DNA of 64,000 bases from Pseudonocardia ammonioxydans (lineage in GTDB: Bacteria > Actinomycetota > Actinomycetes > Mycobacteriales > Pseudonocardiaceae). Below, one piece after another: positions 1 to 9,225 of the stretch (position 1 is the stretch's first letter; each line of letters opens with the position of its first letter). The position numbers were made by a program, and so were the translations under genes. The stretch lies in NCBI RefSeq assembly GCF_900115005.1, contig NZ_FOUY01000006.1:174419-238418 (forward strand), given 5' to 3'. The notes below the pieces were generated by a model. That model had not been told where the DNA came from and searched no databases. It was given only the letters and a program-made list of their open reading frames with translations.

Positions 1-155
1 GGCGGTCGGCAGGACGCGGAGTTCGGTGCGCACGCCGACGATCCTGCTACGGCCGGTGGTGGCGCCGCCCGGCCGGATGGAATGGAGAGCGCCCTATCGT
101 TTCTTCGAGTAACGTCGAGGTGGACGCGCATCCGCGACCCGGAGGGCCCACCACC

Positions 156-1373
156 GTGACCGAGACCCCCGCCCGTCCCGCACCGCTGCCGCTGCACATG
201 CGCCGGGACCGCTTCACCCCCGATCCCGAGCTCGACCGCTTCCGCGAGGCCGGGGACGTCCCGCTGGTGCGCGGCGCCTTCGGCACCCACGCCTACCTGG
301 TGACCCGCCACGACGACGTCCGCGAGGTCCTCGGCGACGCGGACACGTTCTCCAACGCCGCGGGCGTCCGGATCCGCCGGCCCGAGGGGCCGCAGCTCTC
401 CGACGCCGAGCTCGCCGAGATGCGTGCCGGGAACCTGCTGGCCCACGACCCGCCCGAGCACACCCGGCTGCGGCGGCTGCTGACCCCGGAGTTCACCCAG
501 CGCCGGATGGCCCGGCTGGAGCCCCGGATCACCGAGATCGTCGAGGACCGGCTGGACGCCCTGGAGCAGGCCGGCCCGGGCGCGGACCTGGTGCAGGAGT
601 TCGCGCTGCCGGTGCCCTCCCTGGTGATCTGCGAGCTCCTCGGTGTCCCCTACGCCGACCGGGACGAGTTCGCCGAGCGGTCGTCGCGGCTGCTGGACCT
701 GTCGCTGCCCACCGACGAGCGACTGGCGCTGTCCCGGCAGAGCCGCGCGTACATGTCGCGGCTGGTCGACGGCGCCCTCGCCGAGCCCGGCGAGGACATC
801 CTCGGGATGCTGGTTCGCGAGCACGCCGGGGACCTGACCCACGCCGAGCTGGTCGGCATCGCCTCGCTGCTGCTCATCGCCGGGCACGAGACCACGTCCA
901 ACATGCTGTCCCTCGGCACGCTCGCCCTGCTGGAGCACCCGGAGCAGGCCGCGCTCGTCCGGGACGACCCCGAGGCCGCCCGGCCCGCGGTCGAGGAGCT
1001 GCTGCGCTGGCTGACCATCGTCCACACCGGGGTGGTGCGGGTGGCGACCCGCGACACCGAGATCCGCGGCGTCGCGATCCCGCGGGACGGGCTGGTCCTG
1101 TGCTCGCTGCCGGCCGCGAACCGGGACCCGGGCGCCGGGGTCGAGGACCCCGCCCGGCTCGACGTCCGCCGCGGCGCGGCCGGGCACGTCGCGTTCGGGC
1201 ACGGCGTGCACCACTGCCTGGGTGCGCCGCTGGCCCGGCGGGAGATGACGACCGCGTTCCCGGCGCTGCTGCGCCGGTTCCCGGCCCTCGCCGTCGACGG
1301 CGAGTCACCGCCGTCGGCGTTCCGGGCGTACCACTTCGTCTACGGCATGCACTCCCTGCCCGTGACCTGGTGA
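156..1373 (+). CDS. Cytochrome P450
   Basis: A soluble bacterial cytochrome P450 of about 405 residues, the usual length for the class. The I-helix oxygen-binding motif AGHETT lies near residue 241, the ExxR motif (EELLR) near 279, and the haem loop FGHGVHHCLG near 346 with its cysteine ligand. An upstream in-frame GTG at 120 exists, but GTG 156 is preferred because GGAGGG lies about 9 bases before it and a TATCGT -10-like box lies at 95-100. No ferredoxin or ferredoxin reductase gene is adjacent, so its redox partner must be elsewhere. A TetR regulator follows after 16 bases and may control it. The substrate cannot be told from sequence; the family hydroxylates small hydrophobic molecules. 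Confidence 0.93.
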   Translation: MTETPARPAPLPLHMRRDRFTPDPELDRFREAGDVPLVRGAFGTHAYLVTRHDDVREVLGDADTFSNAAGVRIRRPEGPQLSDAELAEMRAGNLLAHDPPEHTRLRRLLTPEFTQRRMARLEPRITEIVEDRLDALEQAGPGADLVQEFALPVPSLVICELLGVPYADRDEFAERSSRLLDLSLPTDERLALSRQSRAYMSRLVDGALAEPGEDILGMLVREHAGDLTHAELVGIASLLLIAGHETTSNMLSLGTLALLEHPEQAALVRDDPEAARPAVEELLRWLTIVHTGVVRVATRDTEIRGVAIPRDGLVLCSLPAANRDPGAGVEDPARLDVRRGAAGHVAFGHGVHHCLGAPLARREMTTAFPALLRRFPALAVDGESPPSAFRAYHFVYGMHSLPVTW

Positions 1374-1389
1374 GCGCTACCGTTGCGCG

Positions 1390-2019
1390 ATGAGCACCGC
1401 GCCCGGACCCGGCCCGGCCCGGCCGTTGCGCGCCGACGCCGCGCGCAACCACCGTCGTCTGGTGGAGGCCGCCGCGACGGCGTTCGAGACCGACGGCCCG
1501 GACATCGCGCTGGAGGAGATCGCGCGCCGGGCCGGGGTCGGCGTCGCCACCCTCTACCGCCGGTTCCGGACCCGGGACCTGCTGGTCCGCGCGGTGCTCG
1601 AGGCGGTGTTCGAGGCCGAGGTCGAACCGACCGCCGCGGCAGGCGACGGGGACCCGTGGTCCGACCTCGCCGGATCGCTGTCCCGCGCGGTCGAGGCGAT
1701 CGCCGGGCGCCGCACCATCCTCACGCTGGCCCGCGAGGCGGGAGCGTTCGACGTCGAGTCGGTCCAGCGCTACGGCCGGGTCCTGAACCGGTTGCTCGAC
1801 CGCGCCCGCGAGGCCGGAGCGGTCCGGCCGGAGCTGACCTCCCGCGACCTGTCCGCGGTGCTGGTCATGGCGCTGGCGGTCGCCGAGGGCGCCGAGGACG
1901 CCCGCGACACGACCGGCGAGGAGCGACAGCGCTTCGTCGCGCTGCTGCTGGACGGCCTGCGTCCGGGGCACCCGCCGCTGCCCGGCCCGGCCCAGCCGGC
2001 ACCGCCGCCGGGCCCGTAG
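1390..2019 (+). CDS. TetR/AcrR family transcriptional regulator
   Basis: A 209-residue regulator with an N-terminal TetR helix-turn-helix around residues 35-60 (IALEEIARRAGVGVATLYRR) and a variable C-terminal ligand-binding domain. A proline-rich tail ends the protein. It lies 16 bases downstream of the P450 on the same strand, so it probably controls the P450 and itself, although no clear operator palindrome was seen. A TACCGT box at 1378-1383 leaves only six bases before the ATG. This suggests a separate leaderless transcript starting at the initiation codon. Confidence 0.88.
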   Translation: MSTAPGPGPARPLRADAARNHRRLVEAAATAFETDGPDIALEEIARRAGVGVATLYRRFRTRDLLVRAVLEAVFEAEVEPTAAAGDGDPWSDLAGSLSRAVEAIAGRRTILTLAREAGAFDVESVQRYGRVLNRLLDRAREAGAVRPELTSRDLSAVLVMALAVAEGAEDARDTTGEERQRFVALLLDGLRPGHPPLPGPAQPAPPPGP

Positions 2020-2143
2020 CCGCCCGGCCCTTCCGCCCGCCGCGCGGACGGGTTACGGTCTCAGCCGTCCGCTCGGCAACGGCGCCGGGCGGATGCTCGG
2101 CGTTCACCCCGCCGCTACCCCGATCCCGGTACGCGCCCGCCGG

Positions 2144-3220
2144 TCAGCCCATCCGGTCGGGGTGCAACCGGGCCGCCAGGGCCGCCACCGCGTCGGCGTT
2201 CCGGATCCCGGGGCTGACCTCGGCGAACGTCGTCGTGTACACCCGCCCGTCGCGCACCGCGGGCACCGTCGCGAGCGCCGGGTCGGTCCGCAGCTGCTGC
2301 GCCAGCGGCTCGGCCGCCTCCGGCCCCGTGTCCGCCCCGCAGCAGGCCGGGACGACGATGACGTCCGGCCGGGCCGCGATCAGCCCCTCGGCCGAGACGG
2401 TCCGCTGCCGGCCCGGGATCGTGTCGAACGCCTGGACGCCCCCGGCCGCCTCGATGATCGTGGTCGCGACGTCACCGGTGCCGAACACCCGCAGCTCCCC
2501 GGTGTCCGACGGGGCGTTGAGCATCGCCACCCGCGGCCGCTCGGTCACGCCGCCGAGGCGGCGCGCGACGTCGTCGAGGGTGGCCTGCATACCGGAGTTG
2601 ATCTCCGCGGCCCGGTCCTCGGCCCCGAGGAGGCGCCCCAGGTCGGTGAGGTCGCGCTGCACGCCCTCGAACGTCACGTCGACGGCGCCGAGGGACTCCT
2701 GGGTGCCCCCGTCGGTGGTGGGGCAGTACGAGCTGAACAGGAACGAGTCGGCGCCCGCGTCGGCCAGGTCGGCACGGGTGCCGAGGCCCTCCCGGGTGAA
2801 GGCCCCGGTGAACCCGGAGACGACCAGGTCCGGTGCGAGCCGCAGCACCTCCTCGCGCGAGGGGTACTCGTCGGGCCAGTAGACGGGGCGGTCCTGCTCG
2901 GGGTGGAAGTCGGCGGCGAGCCCGGGCGGCAGCGGGTTGTCCAGGTAGGCGGCGCCGACGAGCCGGTCCCCCGCCCCCAGGGCGAGCACCGCCTCGATCC
3001 CGTTCTGGAACATGGCGACGATCCGCTCGGGGCGCTCCACCGGGACCTCGATGTCGCAGTTGAGCAGCGTCGCCGGGTCGGCCCCCTCCGGTGCGGTGCT
3101 GTCGGGGGCGGTGCCGTCCGGGGCGGGGGCCCCGGCACCGCATCCGGTGAGCAGGGTCAGGACGAGCAGCACCGCGGCCGGGACCACGGCACGCGAGAGG
3201 GCGGGACGGGAGCGGGGCAC
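2144..3220 (-). CDS. Iron-siderophore type ABC transporter substrate-binding lipoprotein
   Basis: A class III (FecB/BtuF-like) periplasmic binding protein of about 358 residues. The N-terminus is a lipoprotein signal with lipobox LLTGC (cysteine near residue 27). The body has the FecB/BtuF-type opening (ERIVAMFQNGIEAVLALG) and the closing portion (DGRVYTTTFAEVSPGIRN). Two in-frame GTG codons lie at 3226 and 3220. The second is preferred because a TATCGT box at 3227-3232 (reverse strand) then sits six bases upstream, a leaderless arrangement. No permease or ATPase gene is adjacent. The binding-protein-less FecCD importer at 49456-52600 is a possible partner. The ligand is unknown; a ferric siderophore or related chelate is the family norm. 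Confidence 0.85.
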   Translation of the reverse strand: MPRSRPALSRAVVPAAVLLVLTLLTGCGAGAPAPDGTAPDSTAPEGADPATLLNCDIEVPVERPERIVAMFQNGIEAVLALGAGDRLVGAAYLDNPLPPGLAADFHPEQDRPVYWPDEYPSREEVLRLAPDLVVSGFTGAFTREGLGTRADLADAGADSFLFSSYCPTTDGGTQESLGAVDVTFEGVQRDLTDLGRLLGAEDRAAEINSGMQATLDDVARRLGGVTERPRVAMLNAPSDTGELRVFGTGDVATTIIEAAGGVQAFDTIPGRQRTVSAEGLIAARPDVIVVPACCGADTGPEAAEPLAQQLRTDPALATVPAVRDGRVYTTTFAEVSPGIRNADAVAALAARLHPDRMG

Positions 3221-3329
3221 CCGCACACGATAGCCCCGACCCCCGTCCGATTCGACACCTGTTCAGTCGTTCACCAGTACGCGCCGGCCAGGGGGTCCCC
3301 GCAGCGCGGCGCCGCCCCGGCCGGGCGGA

Positions 3330-5294
3330 TCACAGCGTCCGCTGCAAGCGCCCCGCCAGCAGCCCGACGAACCGGGACGGGTCGCCGAGCTCGCCGCCCT
3401 CAGCGAGCAGCGCCATGCCGTGCAGCAGCTCCGCGGTCTCGGCCAGCTCGGCGTTCGTCTCCGCGCCCTCGCCGGACTGCGCGTCCCGCAGCCCGGTGAC
3501 CAGCGGGTGCGACGGGTTCAGCTCCAGGATCCGCTGCACCTTCGGCGGCTCCTGCCCCATCGCCCGGTACATCTTCTCCAGGGTCGGGGTCATGTCGAAC
3601 TCGTCGCCGACCAGCACGGCCGGGGAGGTCGTGAGCCGCGAGGACAGCCGGACCTCCTTGACGTCGTCACCGAGCACCCCGGCCATCCACTCGCAGAGCC
3701 CGGCGAACTCGGTCTTCCGCTCCTCGGCCTGCTCCTTCTCTTCGTCGGTCTGGAGGTCGACCTGGCCCTTGGCGATCGAACGGAACGGGGTGCCGTCGAA
3801 GCCCTCCACGGCGTCCACCCACACCTCGTCGACCGGGTCGGTGAGCAGCAGGACCTCGTAGCCCTTGTCCCGGAACGCCTCCATGTGCGGCGAGGCCTCG
3901 ATCGCGGCAGGCGAGTCGCCGGTCATGTAGTAGATCGCGTCCTGGCCCTCGCGCATGCGCTCGGTGTAGGCCGCGAGCGAGGTCGTCTCGGCACCCTCGG
4001 AGTCGTGCGTGGACCGGAACGCGGACACGCCGAGGATCGTCTCCCGGTTGTCCGGGTCGGAGAGCAGGCCCTCCTTGAGCGCGCGGCCGAACTGCTCCCA
4101 GAACGTCGTGTACTTCTCCGGCTGCTCGTCACGCATTGTGCCGATCGTGGAGAGCACCTTGCGCACCAGCCGGCGGCGGATCGCGGAGATCTGCCGGTCC
4201 TGCTGGAGGATCTCCCGCGAGACGTTCAGCGACAGGTCGGCGGCGTCGACGACCCCCTTGACGAAGCGCAGGTACTCGGGGACGAGCGCCTCGCAGTCGT
4301 CCATGATGAACACGCGCCGCACGTAGAGCTGCACGCCGCGGCGGGCGTCGCGCATGTACAGGTCCATCGGCGCGATCTGCGGCAGGAACAGCAGCGCCTG
4401 GTACTCGAAGGTGCCCTCGGCGGCGAGCCGGATGGTCTCCAGCGGCTCCTGCCAGTCGTGGCTGACGTGCCGGTAGAACTCGGCGTACTCCTCCTCGGTC
4501 ACGTCCTTCTGGGGCCGGGCCCAGAGCGCCTTCATCGAGTTGAGGGTCTCCGGCGCAGCGGCCTGGGCCGCGGTGTCGTCGGCGGAGTTCTCAGCGGCAT
4601 CCTCGATGGTGTCCCCGGCCTCGGCGGCGTCCTCGGCGGGCGCCTCGGCGGGCATCCGGATCGGCCAGGTGATGAAGTCGGAGTAGGTCTTCACGATCCG
4701 CCGCAGCACGGTCCGGTCGGCGTAGTCGTGCATCTGGTCCTCGGCGTCGGACGCCTTGAGGTGCAGCGTGACGGCGGTGCCCTGCGGTGCGTCGGCGACC
4801 GGCTCGATCGTGTAGGAGCCCTCGCCGTCCGAGGTCCAGTGCACGCCCTCGCCGGTCCCGGCCTTGCGGGTGGTCAGCTCGACCCGGTCGGCGACCATGA
4901 ACGAGGAGTAGAAGCCGATGCCGAACTGCCCGATCAGCTCCTGGGCGTGCTCCGAGTCGCCGGCCTCCTTCAGCCGGGCGAGCAGGTCCGCGGTTCCGGA
5001 CTTCGCGATCGTGCCGATGAGCTCCACGACCTCGTCGCGGGTCATGCCGATGCCGTTGTCGCGGATGGTGAGCGTACGGCCCTCGGCGTCCGGGACCAGC
5101 TCGACGTGCAGGTCGGACGCGTCGGCGTCGAGATCCTTGTCCTGATACGCGGCGAGCCGGACCTTGTCCAGCGCGTCCGACGCGTTCGAGATCAACTCGC
5201 GCAGGAACACGTCCTTGTTCGAGTAGATCGAGTGGATCATCAGGCGGAGCAGCTGGCGCGCCTCGGCCTGGAACTCGATCGTCTCCGTGGTCAC
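3330..5294 (-). CDS. htpG: Chaperone protein HtpG (Hsp90)
   Basis: Cytosolic Hsp90-family ATP-dependent chaperone of 654 residues. The GHKL ATPase motifs are in place: NASDALDK (37-44), DNGIGM (79-84) and GQFGIGF (122-128). The middle and dimerisation domains follow, including NVSREILQQ. A long acidic, alanine-rich linker of roughly 40 residues (around 225-275) separates the N and middle domains and is longer than in E. coli HtpG. The reading frame stays open far upstream, but GTG 5294 is the start because the family N-terminus (TTETIEFQAEARQLL) begins there and GGGGGAGGA lies just ahead. It is divergent from the small exported protein and secDF, so export and folding genes share an intergenic region. 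Confidence 0.97.
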   Translation of the reverse strand: MTTETIEFQAEARQLLRLMIHSIYSNKDVFLRELISNASDALDKVRLAAYQDKDLDADASDLHVELVPDAEGRTLTIRDNGIGMTRDEVVELIGTIAKSGTADLLARLKEAGDSEHAQELIGQFGIGFYSSFMVADRVELTTRKAGTGEGVHWTSDGEGSYTIEPVADAPQGTAVTLHLKASDAEDQMHDYADRTVLRRIVKTYSDFITWPIRMPAEAPAEDAAEAGDTIEDAAENSADDTAAQAAAPETLNSMKALWARPQKDVTEEEYAEFYRHVSHDWQEPLETIRLAAEGTFEYQALLFLPQIAPMDLYMRDARRGVQLYVRRVFIMDDCEALVPEYLRFVKGVVDAADLSLNVSREILQQDRQISAIRRRLVRKVLSTIGTMRDEQPEKYTTFWEQFGRALKEGLLSDPDNRETILGVSAFRSTHDSEGAETTSLAAYTERMREGQDAIYYMTGDSPAAIEASPHMEAFRDKGYEVLLLTDPVDEVWVDAVEGFDGTPFRSIAKGQVDLQTDEEKEQAEERKTEFAGLCEWMAGVLGDDVKEVRLSSRLTTSPAVLVGDEFDMTPTLEKMYRAMGQEPPKVQRILELNPSHPLVTGLRDAQSGEGAETNAELAETAELLHGMALLAEGGELGDPSRFVGLLAGRLQRTL

Positions 5295-5472
5295 GGGTCC
5301 TCCCCCTGTGGCGTACGTGCGTGTGGCCTCGGTGATTCTGCCGTGCCCCGGAGACGCCCCCGGCGCCCCCCGGCACCGTCCGGGCACGCCGGACCGGGCC
5401 GCTGCGCCCCGGGGCGCGCCGGTACCGTCGAGGACGAAACGCAGCTTCCCCCCGAACCGGACGGAACCGGAC

Positions 5473-5847
5473 GTGAGCCCGACCCGCAGCCCCGCCGCAC
5501 GCCTCGTCGCGCTGCTCGCGCTGTGCTTGGTCGCGGTGCTCGCCCCGGTCACCGGCCCGCCCGCGGAGCACCCGGCCCCGGTGCCGGCGTCGGTCGGCGA
5601 CGACGGGACACCCGCCGTCGCCGGGCCGGCGGGCACGCTGCCCGGCCGGCTCGCCGCCGGTGGGCCGCTCCCCGGCGGCGACACCCCGGCCGGGCATCCC
5701 GGTCCGCTGCTCGACGCCCTGCTGCCCGCGCTGCCCGGTGTCGTCACGACCGGCCCGTCCGGGACGGCGGTGGTCCGCAGCGCGACCGCGGGACTCGACC
5801 CGGGGCACGGCTCCCCCACCGACCCGCGCGGACCCCCGCGGGCTTGA
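5473..5847 (+). CDS. Small exported or membrane-anchored protein of unknown function
   Basis: About 124 residues. A hydrophobic N-terminal segment (about residues 10-27, LVALLALCLVAVLAPVTG) looks like an uncleaved signal or membrane anchor. The remainder is rich in Pro, Gly, Ala and Thr with no recognised domain. GTG 5473 is chosen because it puts the hydrophobic stretch at the N-terminus. Its ribosome-binding site is weak; a TACCGT -10-like box lies at 5423-5428. It precedes the fused secDF by about 125 bases on the same strand and may be co-transcribed. I do not recognise the family, and a low-complexity spurious frame cannot be ruled out. Confidence 0.45.
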   Translation: MSPTRSPAARLVALLALCLVAVLAPVTGPPAEHPAPVPASVGDDGTPAVAGPAGTLPGRLAAGGPLPGGDTPAGHPGPLLDALLPALPGVVTTGPSGTAVVRSATAGLDPGHGSPTDPRGPPRA

Positions 5848-5972
5848 GCCCCCGGTGACCGGTGCGACCGCGGGTCCTGCACCCGCACCCACCGTCCGGT
5901 ACCGGGCCGGCTCCGCAGCCCGCCCCTGCCCGCCGTCCCGGCTCCCCGGGACGCTCTCCCCCGAGGAACCCC

Positions 5973-8288
5973 GTGCCCCAACGCCCCGTCCTGTGGCGAG
6001 CACTCATCGCGCTGGCCGTGCTCGTCGCGTCCGGCCTCGTCGCGCTCACCACCGCCCCCACCCTCGGCCTGGACCTGCGCGGCGGCACCCAGATCGTGCT
6101 CGAGACCCGCGACACCGAGGAGGTGGCCGCCGACGCCGAGGCGACCGACCGCGTCCTCGAGGTGCTCCGCGGCCGTGTCGACGCGCTCGGTGTCGCCGAA
6201 CCGTCGCTGACCCGCTCCGGCGAGAACCGGATCATCGTCGAGCTGCCCGGCCTGACCGACCCGACCGAGGCCGCCGACACCCTCGGCCGCACCGCCCAGC
6301 TGACCATGCACCCCGTGCTCGGCGCGGCCCCGGTGGGCGGCGGCTCCCCGCAGGCGCAGCCGACCGTCGACGAGGCCGGGCAGCCGCTGGTCCTCGCGCC
6401 GCCCGCGCTGCAGGGCGACATGATCAGCTCCGCGATGTCGGCGCCGAACCCGCAGGGGGTCGGCCACATCGTCGACGTGAGCTTCGACGGTGAGGGCCCC
6501 GCCCGCTGGCAGGCGCTCACCGGCCAGGCCGCCTGCGCGCCGCCCGGGGACCCGCAGCGCCGGGTCGCGATCGTCCTCGACGACCAGGTGATCTCCTCGC
6601 CGCAGGTCGACCCGCCCATCCAGTGCCAGATCGGGATGGTCGGCGGCCAGACCCAGATCACCGGCAACTTCTCCCCCGAGCAGGCCCAGGAGCTGGCCGT
6701 GCTCATCGAGGGCGGCGCCCTGCCGGTCCCGGTCGAGATCATCGAGCAGCGGACCGTCGGCCCGACGCTCGGTGCCGACGCGATCGAGGCCAGCGCACTC
6801 GCCGCGATCATCGGCTCGGCCCTGGCCGGGGTGTTCCTGATCGTCGTCTACCGGCTGGTCGGCCTGGTCGCGGTCGTCGCGCTCGGCGGCTACGCGATCA
6901 CCGCCTACGCGGTGCAGACGGGACTCGGCGCGACCCTCACCCTGCCCGGACTGGCGGCGTTCGTGCTCGCGGTCGGCATGGCCGTCGACGCCAACGTGCT
7001 CATCGCGGAACGATCGCGCGAGGAGTACGCGGCACGACCACGCCTGGAGCGTGCCTCCGAGAACGGTTACCGGCACTCGCTGTCCGCGGTCGGTGACGCC
7101 GCGGTCACCTCGCTGCTGGCGGCGGTGCTGCTGTTCGGGCTGGCGTCCGGCCCGGTACGCGGGTTCGGTGTCACGCTGGTCATCGGTGTGCTCGTGTCGC
7201 TGTTCTCGGCGCTGGTGCTCTCGCGGCTGCTGACCCTCGCCGTGCTGCGGATCCCCGCGGTGCGCAAGCGCCCCGCGATCACCGGTATCGCCGCGATCGG
7301 CCCGATCCGCACCCGGCTCGAGGCCCTCGACCCCGGGTTCCTGAAGAGGTCCGCGCGGATCCTGGTCGTCGCGGGGGTGGTCGTCGCGGTCGCGCTCGGC
7401 GGGCTGCTCGTGCGCGGCCTCGAGCTCGGTGTCGAGTTCACCGGCGGGCGGCTGGTGGAGTTCACGACGACGAACCCGGTCTCGGCCGAGCAGGCCCGGG
7501 ACGCGGTCGGCGCCGCCGGCTACCCGGAGCTTCAGGTCACCACCACCGGTGACGGCGCGGTCTCGCTGCGCGCCGGCGAGCTCGACGACGCCGCGGTCGG
7601 CGCGCTGCGCGAGGCCGTCGGCGCCGCGGGCGGCGGCGCGGAGGTGCTGCGGGACGAGATGATCGGCCCGAGCCTGGGTGCCGAGCTCGCCCGCGGCGGG
7701 CTCATCGCCCTCGGTGTCGCCCTGCTCGCCCAGTTCGCCTACCTGGCGTACCGGTTCCGCTGGACGCTCGGCGCGGGCGCGGTCGCCGCGCTGTTCGCCA
7801 ACATCGCGGTGGTCGTCGGGGTGTTCGCCTGGACCGGGCGGACCGCCGACGGGGTCTTCCTCGCCGCACTGCTCACCGTTATCGGCTACTCGGTCAACGA
7901 CACGGTGGTGGTGTTCGACCGGGTGCGCGAGCACTGGGCCCGGAACGCGAAGGTGCCGTTCCACCGGGTGGTCGGTTCGGCCGTGCTCTCCACGCTGCCG
8001 CGGACGGTGAACACCGGTGTGTCCACGCTGGTGATCCTCACGATGCTGCTGTTCGTGGGCGGTGCGACGCTGGCCGACTTCGCGCTCGCGCTGATCGTCG
8101 GCATCGTGGTCGGCACGATCTCGACGATCGTCGTCGCCGGGCCGGTGGCGATCCTGCTCGAGCAGCGGTGGACCGGGACGCCCCGTCAGGTGGGCCGGGC
8201 GAAGCAGCCGGTCGGCAAGGCCGGGCGCCGGCACCCGTCGCGCGCGGACCGGGCCCGCACCCGCCCCTCCGACGGCGCCGTGGTCTGA
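5973..8288 (+). CDS. secDF: Fused SecD-SecF protein export membrane protein
   Basis: A 771-residue fusion of the two Sec accessory proteins that use the proton-motive force to pull translocating proteins out of the SecYEG channel. The SecD half starts with a membrane segment followed by LDLRGGTQIVLE near residue 32. The SecF half has its matching GVEFTGG motif near residue 486. Each half carries a cluster of membrane helices after a large extracytoplasmic loop. The tail is basic and cytoplasmic. Start GTG 5973 is supported by GAGGA six bases ahead; an earlier ATG at 5862 would add an improbable Pro-rich leader. Actinobacteria usually carry separate secD and secF beside yajC, so this fused copy outside that context is probably a paralogue. 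Confidence 0.9.
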   Translation: MPQRPVLWRALIALAVLVASGLVALTTAPTLGLDLRGGTQIVLETRDTEEVAADAEATDRVLEVLRGRVDALGVAEPSLTRSGENRIIVELPGLTDPTEAADTLGRTAQLTMHPVLGAAPVGGGSPQAQPTVDEAGQPLVLAPPALQGDMISSAMSAPNPQGVGHIVDVSFDGEGPARWQALTGQAACAPPGDPQRRVAIVLDDQVISSPQVDPPIQCQIGMVGGQTQITGNFSPEQAQELAVLIEGGALPVPVEIIEQRTVGPTLGADAIEASALAAIIGSALAGVFLIVVYRLVGLVAVVALGGYAITAYAVQTGLGATLTLPGLAAFVLAVGMAVDANVLIAERSREEYAARPRLERASENGYRHSLSAVGDAAVTSLLAAVLLFGLASGPVRGFGVTLVIGVLVSLFSALVLSRLLTLAVLRIPAVRKRPAITGIAAIGPIRTRLEALDPGFLKRSARILVVAGVVVAVALGGLLVRGLELGVEFTGGRLVEFTTTNPVSAEQARDAVGAAGYPELQVTTTGDGAVSLRAGELDDAAVGALREAVGAAGGGAEVLRDEMIGPSLGAELARGGLIALGVALLAQFAYLAYRFRWTLGAGAVAALFANIAVVVGVFAWTGRTADGVFLAALLTVIGYSVNDTVVVFDRVREHWARNAKVPFHRVVGSAVLSTLPRTVNTGVSTLVILTMLLFVGGATLADFALALIVGIVVGTISTIVVAGPVAILLEQRWTGTPRQVGRAKQPVGKAGRRHPSRADRARTRPSDGAVV

Positions 8289-8317
8289 CTGCAATGTCAT
8301 GGCCTGCGAAGCCACGA

Positions 8318-8362
8318 CCTGGGACGTCACGGCCTGGGACGTCACGGCCTGGGACGTCACGG
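8318..8362. repeat. 15-bp tandem repeat, three copies, intergenic
   Basis: Three perfect head-to-tail copies of CCTGGGACGTCACGG lie between secDF and the convergent TPR-like gene. A diverged fourth unit (gaagccacga) lies just upstream. The unit contains GACGTC. Because it is 15 bases long it can be read as a Trp-Asp-Val-Thr-Ala pentapeptide repeat, but that frame runs over the opposite-strand gene and has no ribosome-binding site, so it is treated as non-coding. Confidence 0.85.
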
Positions 8363-8377
8363 CCGTGACACCCCGGA

Positions 8378-8417
8378 GGCGTGCGGCGCGGGCTCCCTCC
8401 TGCCCGCGCCGCACGCC
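8378..8417. terminator. Bidirectional hairpin between convergent secDF and TPR-like genes
   Basis: A perfect 16-bp stem (GGCGTGCGGCGCGGGC and its complement) closes an 8-base loop. There is no T-run, which is common for actinobacterial terminators. It sits 90 bases past the secDF stop and 24 bases past the end of the opposite-strand gene, so it can serve both. Confidence 0.7.
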
Positions 8418-8440
8418 CCGGCCCGCCGCGGCCGACCGGG

Positions 8441-9088
8441 TCACGAGTCCCCGGAGCGGTCGCCGCGCTCCAGTCGCTGCCCGCAGCGCTCGATGGCGGA
8501 GCGGATCATGTGCCCGTAGCCGTCGTCGCCGAGGGCGTCGCTGCGCTGCCGCGCCAGCTCCAGCTGCCGGCCCGCCTCGGCGTCGTGACCGAGCCTGCGG
8601 TGCACGTCGGCCAGGTTGAGGTGCAGTGACGGGTAGAAGCCCGCGATCTGCAGCGATGCGTGATGGGCCCGGACCCGTTCGTCGGTCACCTCGTCCGCCG
8701 CGGCCAGCGCCCGCCCGTCCCAGCGCAGCTCCTCGAGCGGATCGTCCTGTACGTCGGCCGCGTAGTGCGCGAGCACGCAGCGGTGGAACGGGTCGCCGGC
8801 CCCGGTGATCCGTTCCCAGAGCGCGGCGAACCGCTCCCGGGCGGCGACCCGCTCGCCGCCCCGCCCGGCCTCCACCGCGGCGGTGATCTCGGCGAGCACC
8901 GGGTCGGGGTCGGCGACGGGCGGGTTCGGGTCGGTCGTGGCGGCGTCGGTGGCGGCCGGGTCCGTGGCGGCGGGGCCCGTGGCGGCCGGGTCGGAGGCGG
9001 TCGAGCCGGTGGCGGTCGAGGCGGGCGGGGTCGAGTCGATCGAGGTCGGGTCGGGCGGGGTCGGGTCGGTGGCGGTCGAGTCGGTCAT
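8441..9088 (-). CDS. Conserved hypothetical protein with low-complexity N-terminus and TPR-like helices
   Basis: About 215 residues. Residues 1-60 are a low-complexity tract of Asp, Pro, Ala, Ser and Thr with degenerate pentapeptide repeats of the form DPAAT, encoded by a 15-bp DNA repeat. The remainder is helical and resembles tetratricopeptide-type repeats found in actinobacterial hypotheticals (FHRCVLAHYAADVQDDPLEE and FYPSLHLNLADVHRRLG). ATG 9088 has GGGAG eight bases upstream. The function is unknown; a scaffold role is plausible from the TPR-like pattern. The disordered N-terminus is probably variable in length between strains. Confidence 0.75.
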   Translation of the reverse strand: MTDSTATDPTPPDPTSIDSTPPASTATGSTASDPAATGPAATDPAATDAATTDPNPPVADPDPVLAEITAAVEAGRGGERVAARERFAALWERITGAGDPFHRCVLAHYAADVQDDPLEELRWDGRALAAADEVTDERVRAHHASLQIAGFYPSLHLNLADVHRRLGHDAEAGRQLELARQRSDALGDDGYGHMIRSAIERCGQRLERGDRSGDS

Positions 9089-9225
9089 GGCAACTCCCGG
9101 GGGTCGGCGGCGCGGCCGATGATGGACCGCACCCCCGACACTTTCCGGGCTCCCGGCCGGCCCGATCCGCGCGCCCACCGCGAACCAGGACCGGACCTGT
9201 CCGCGAGGCCCGGCAGGCTCACCGC

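Noticed and set aside
1..119. Reverse-strand frame at the left edge (about 47-286)
   Set aside because: It is Ser/Arg/Pro-rich, antisense to the P450, and has no start signal.
5295..8444. In-frame extension upstream of htpG running antisense to secDF
   Set aside because: The Hsp90 N-terminus and a strong ribosome-binding site place the start at 5294, and the extension is Arg/Gly/Asp-rich with no homology pattern.
8299..8619. Forward frame containing repeated Thr-Ala-Trp-Asp-Val residues
   Set aside because: It has no ribosome-binding site, runs over the terminator hairpin and the opposite-strand gene, and the repeat is explained by a 15-bp tandem DNA duplication.
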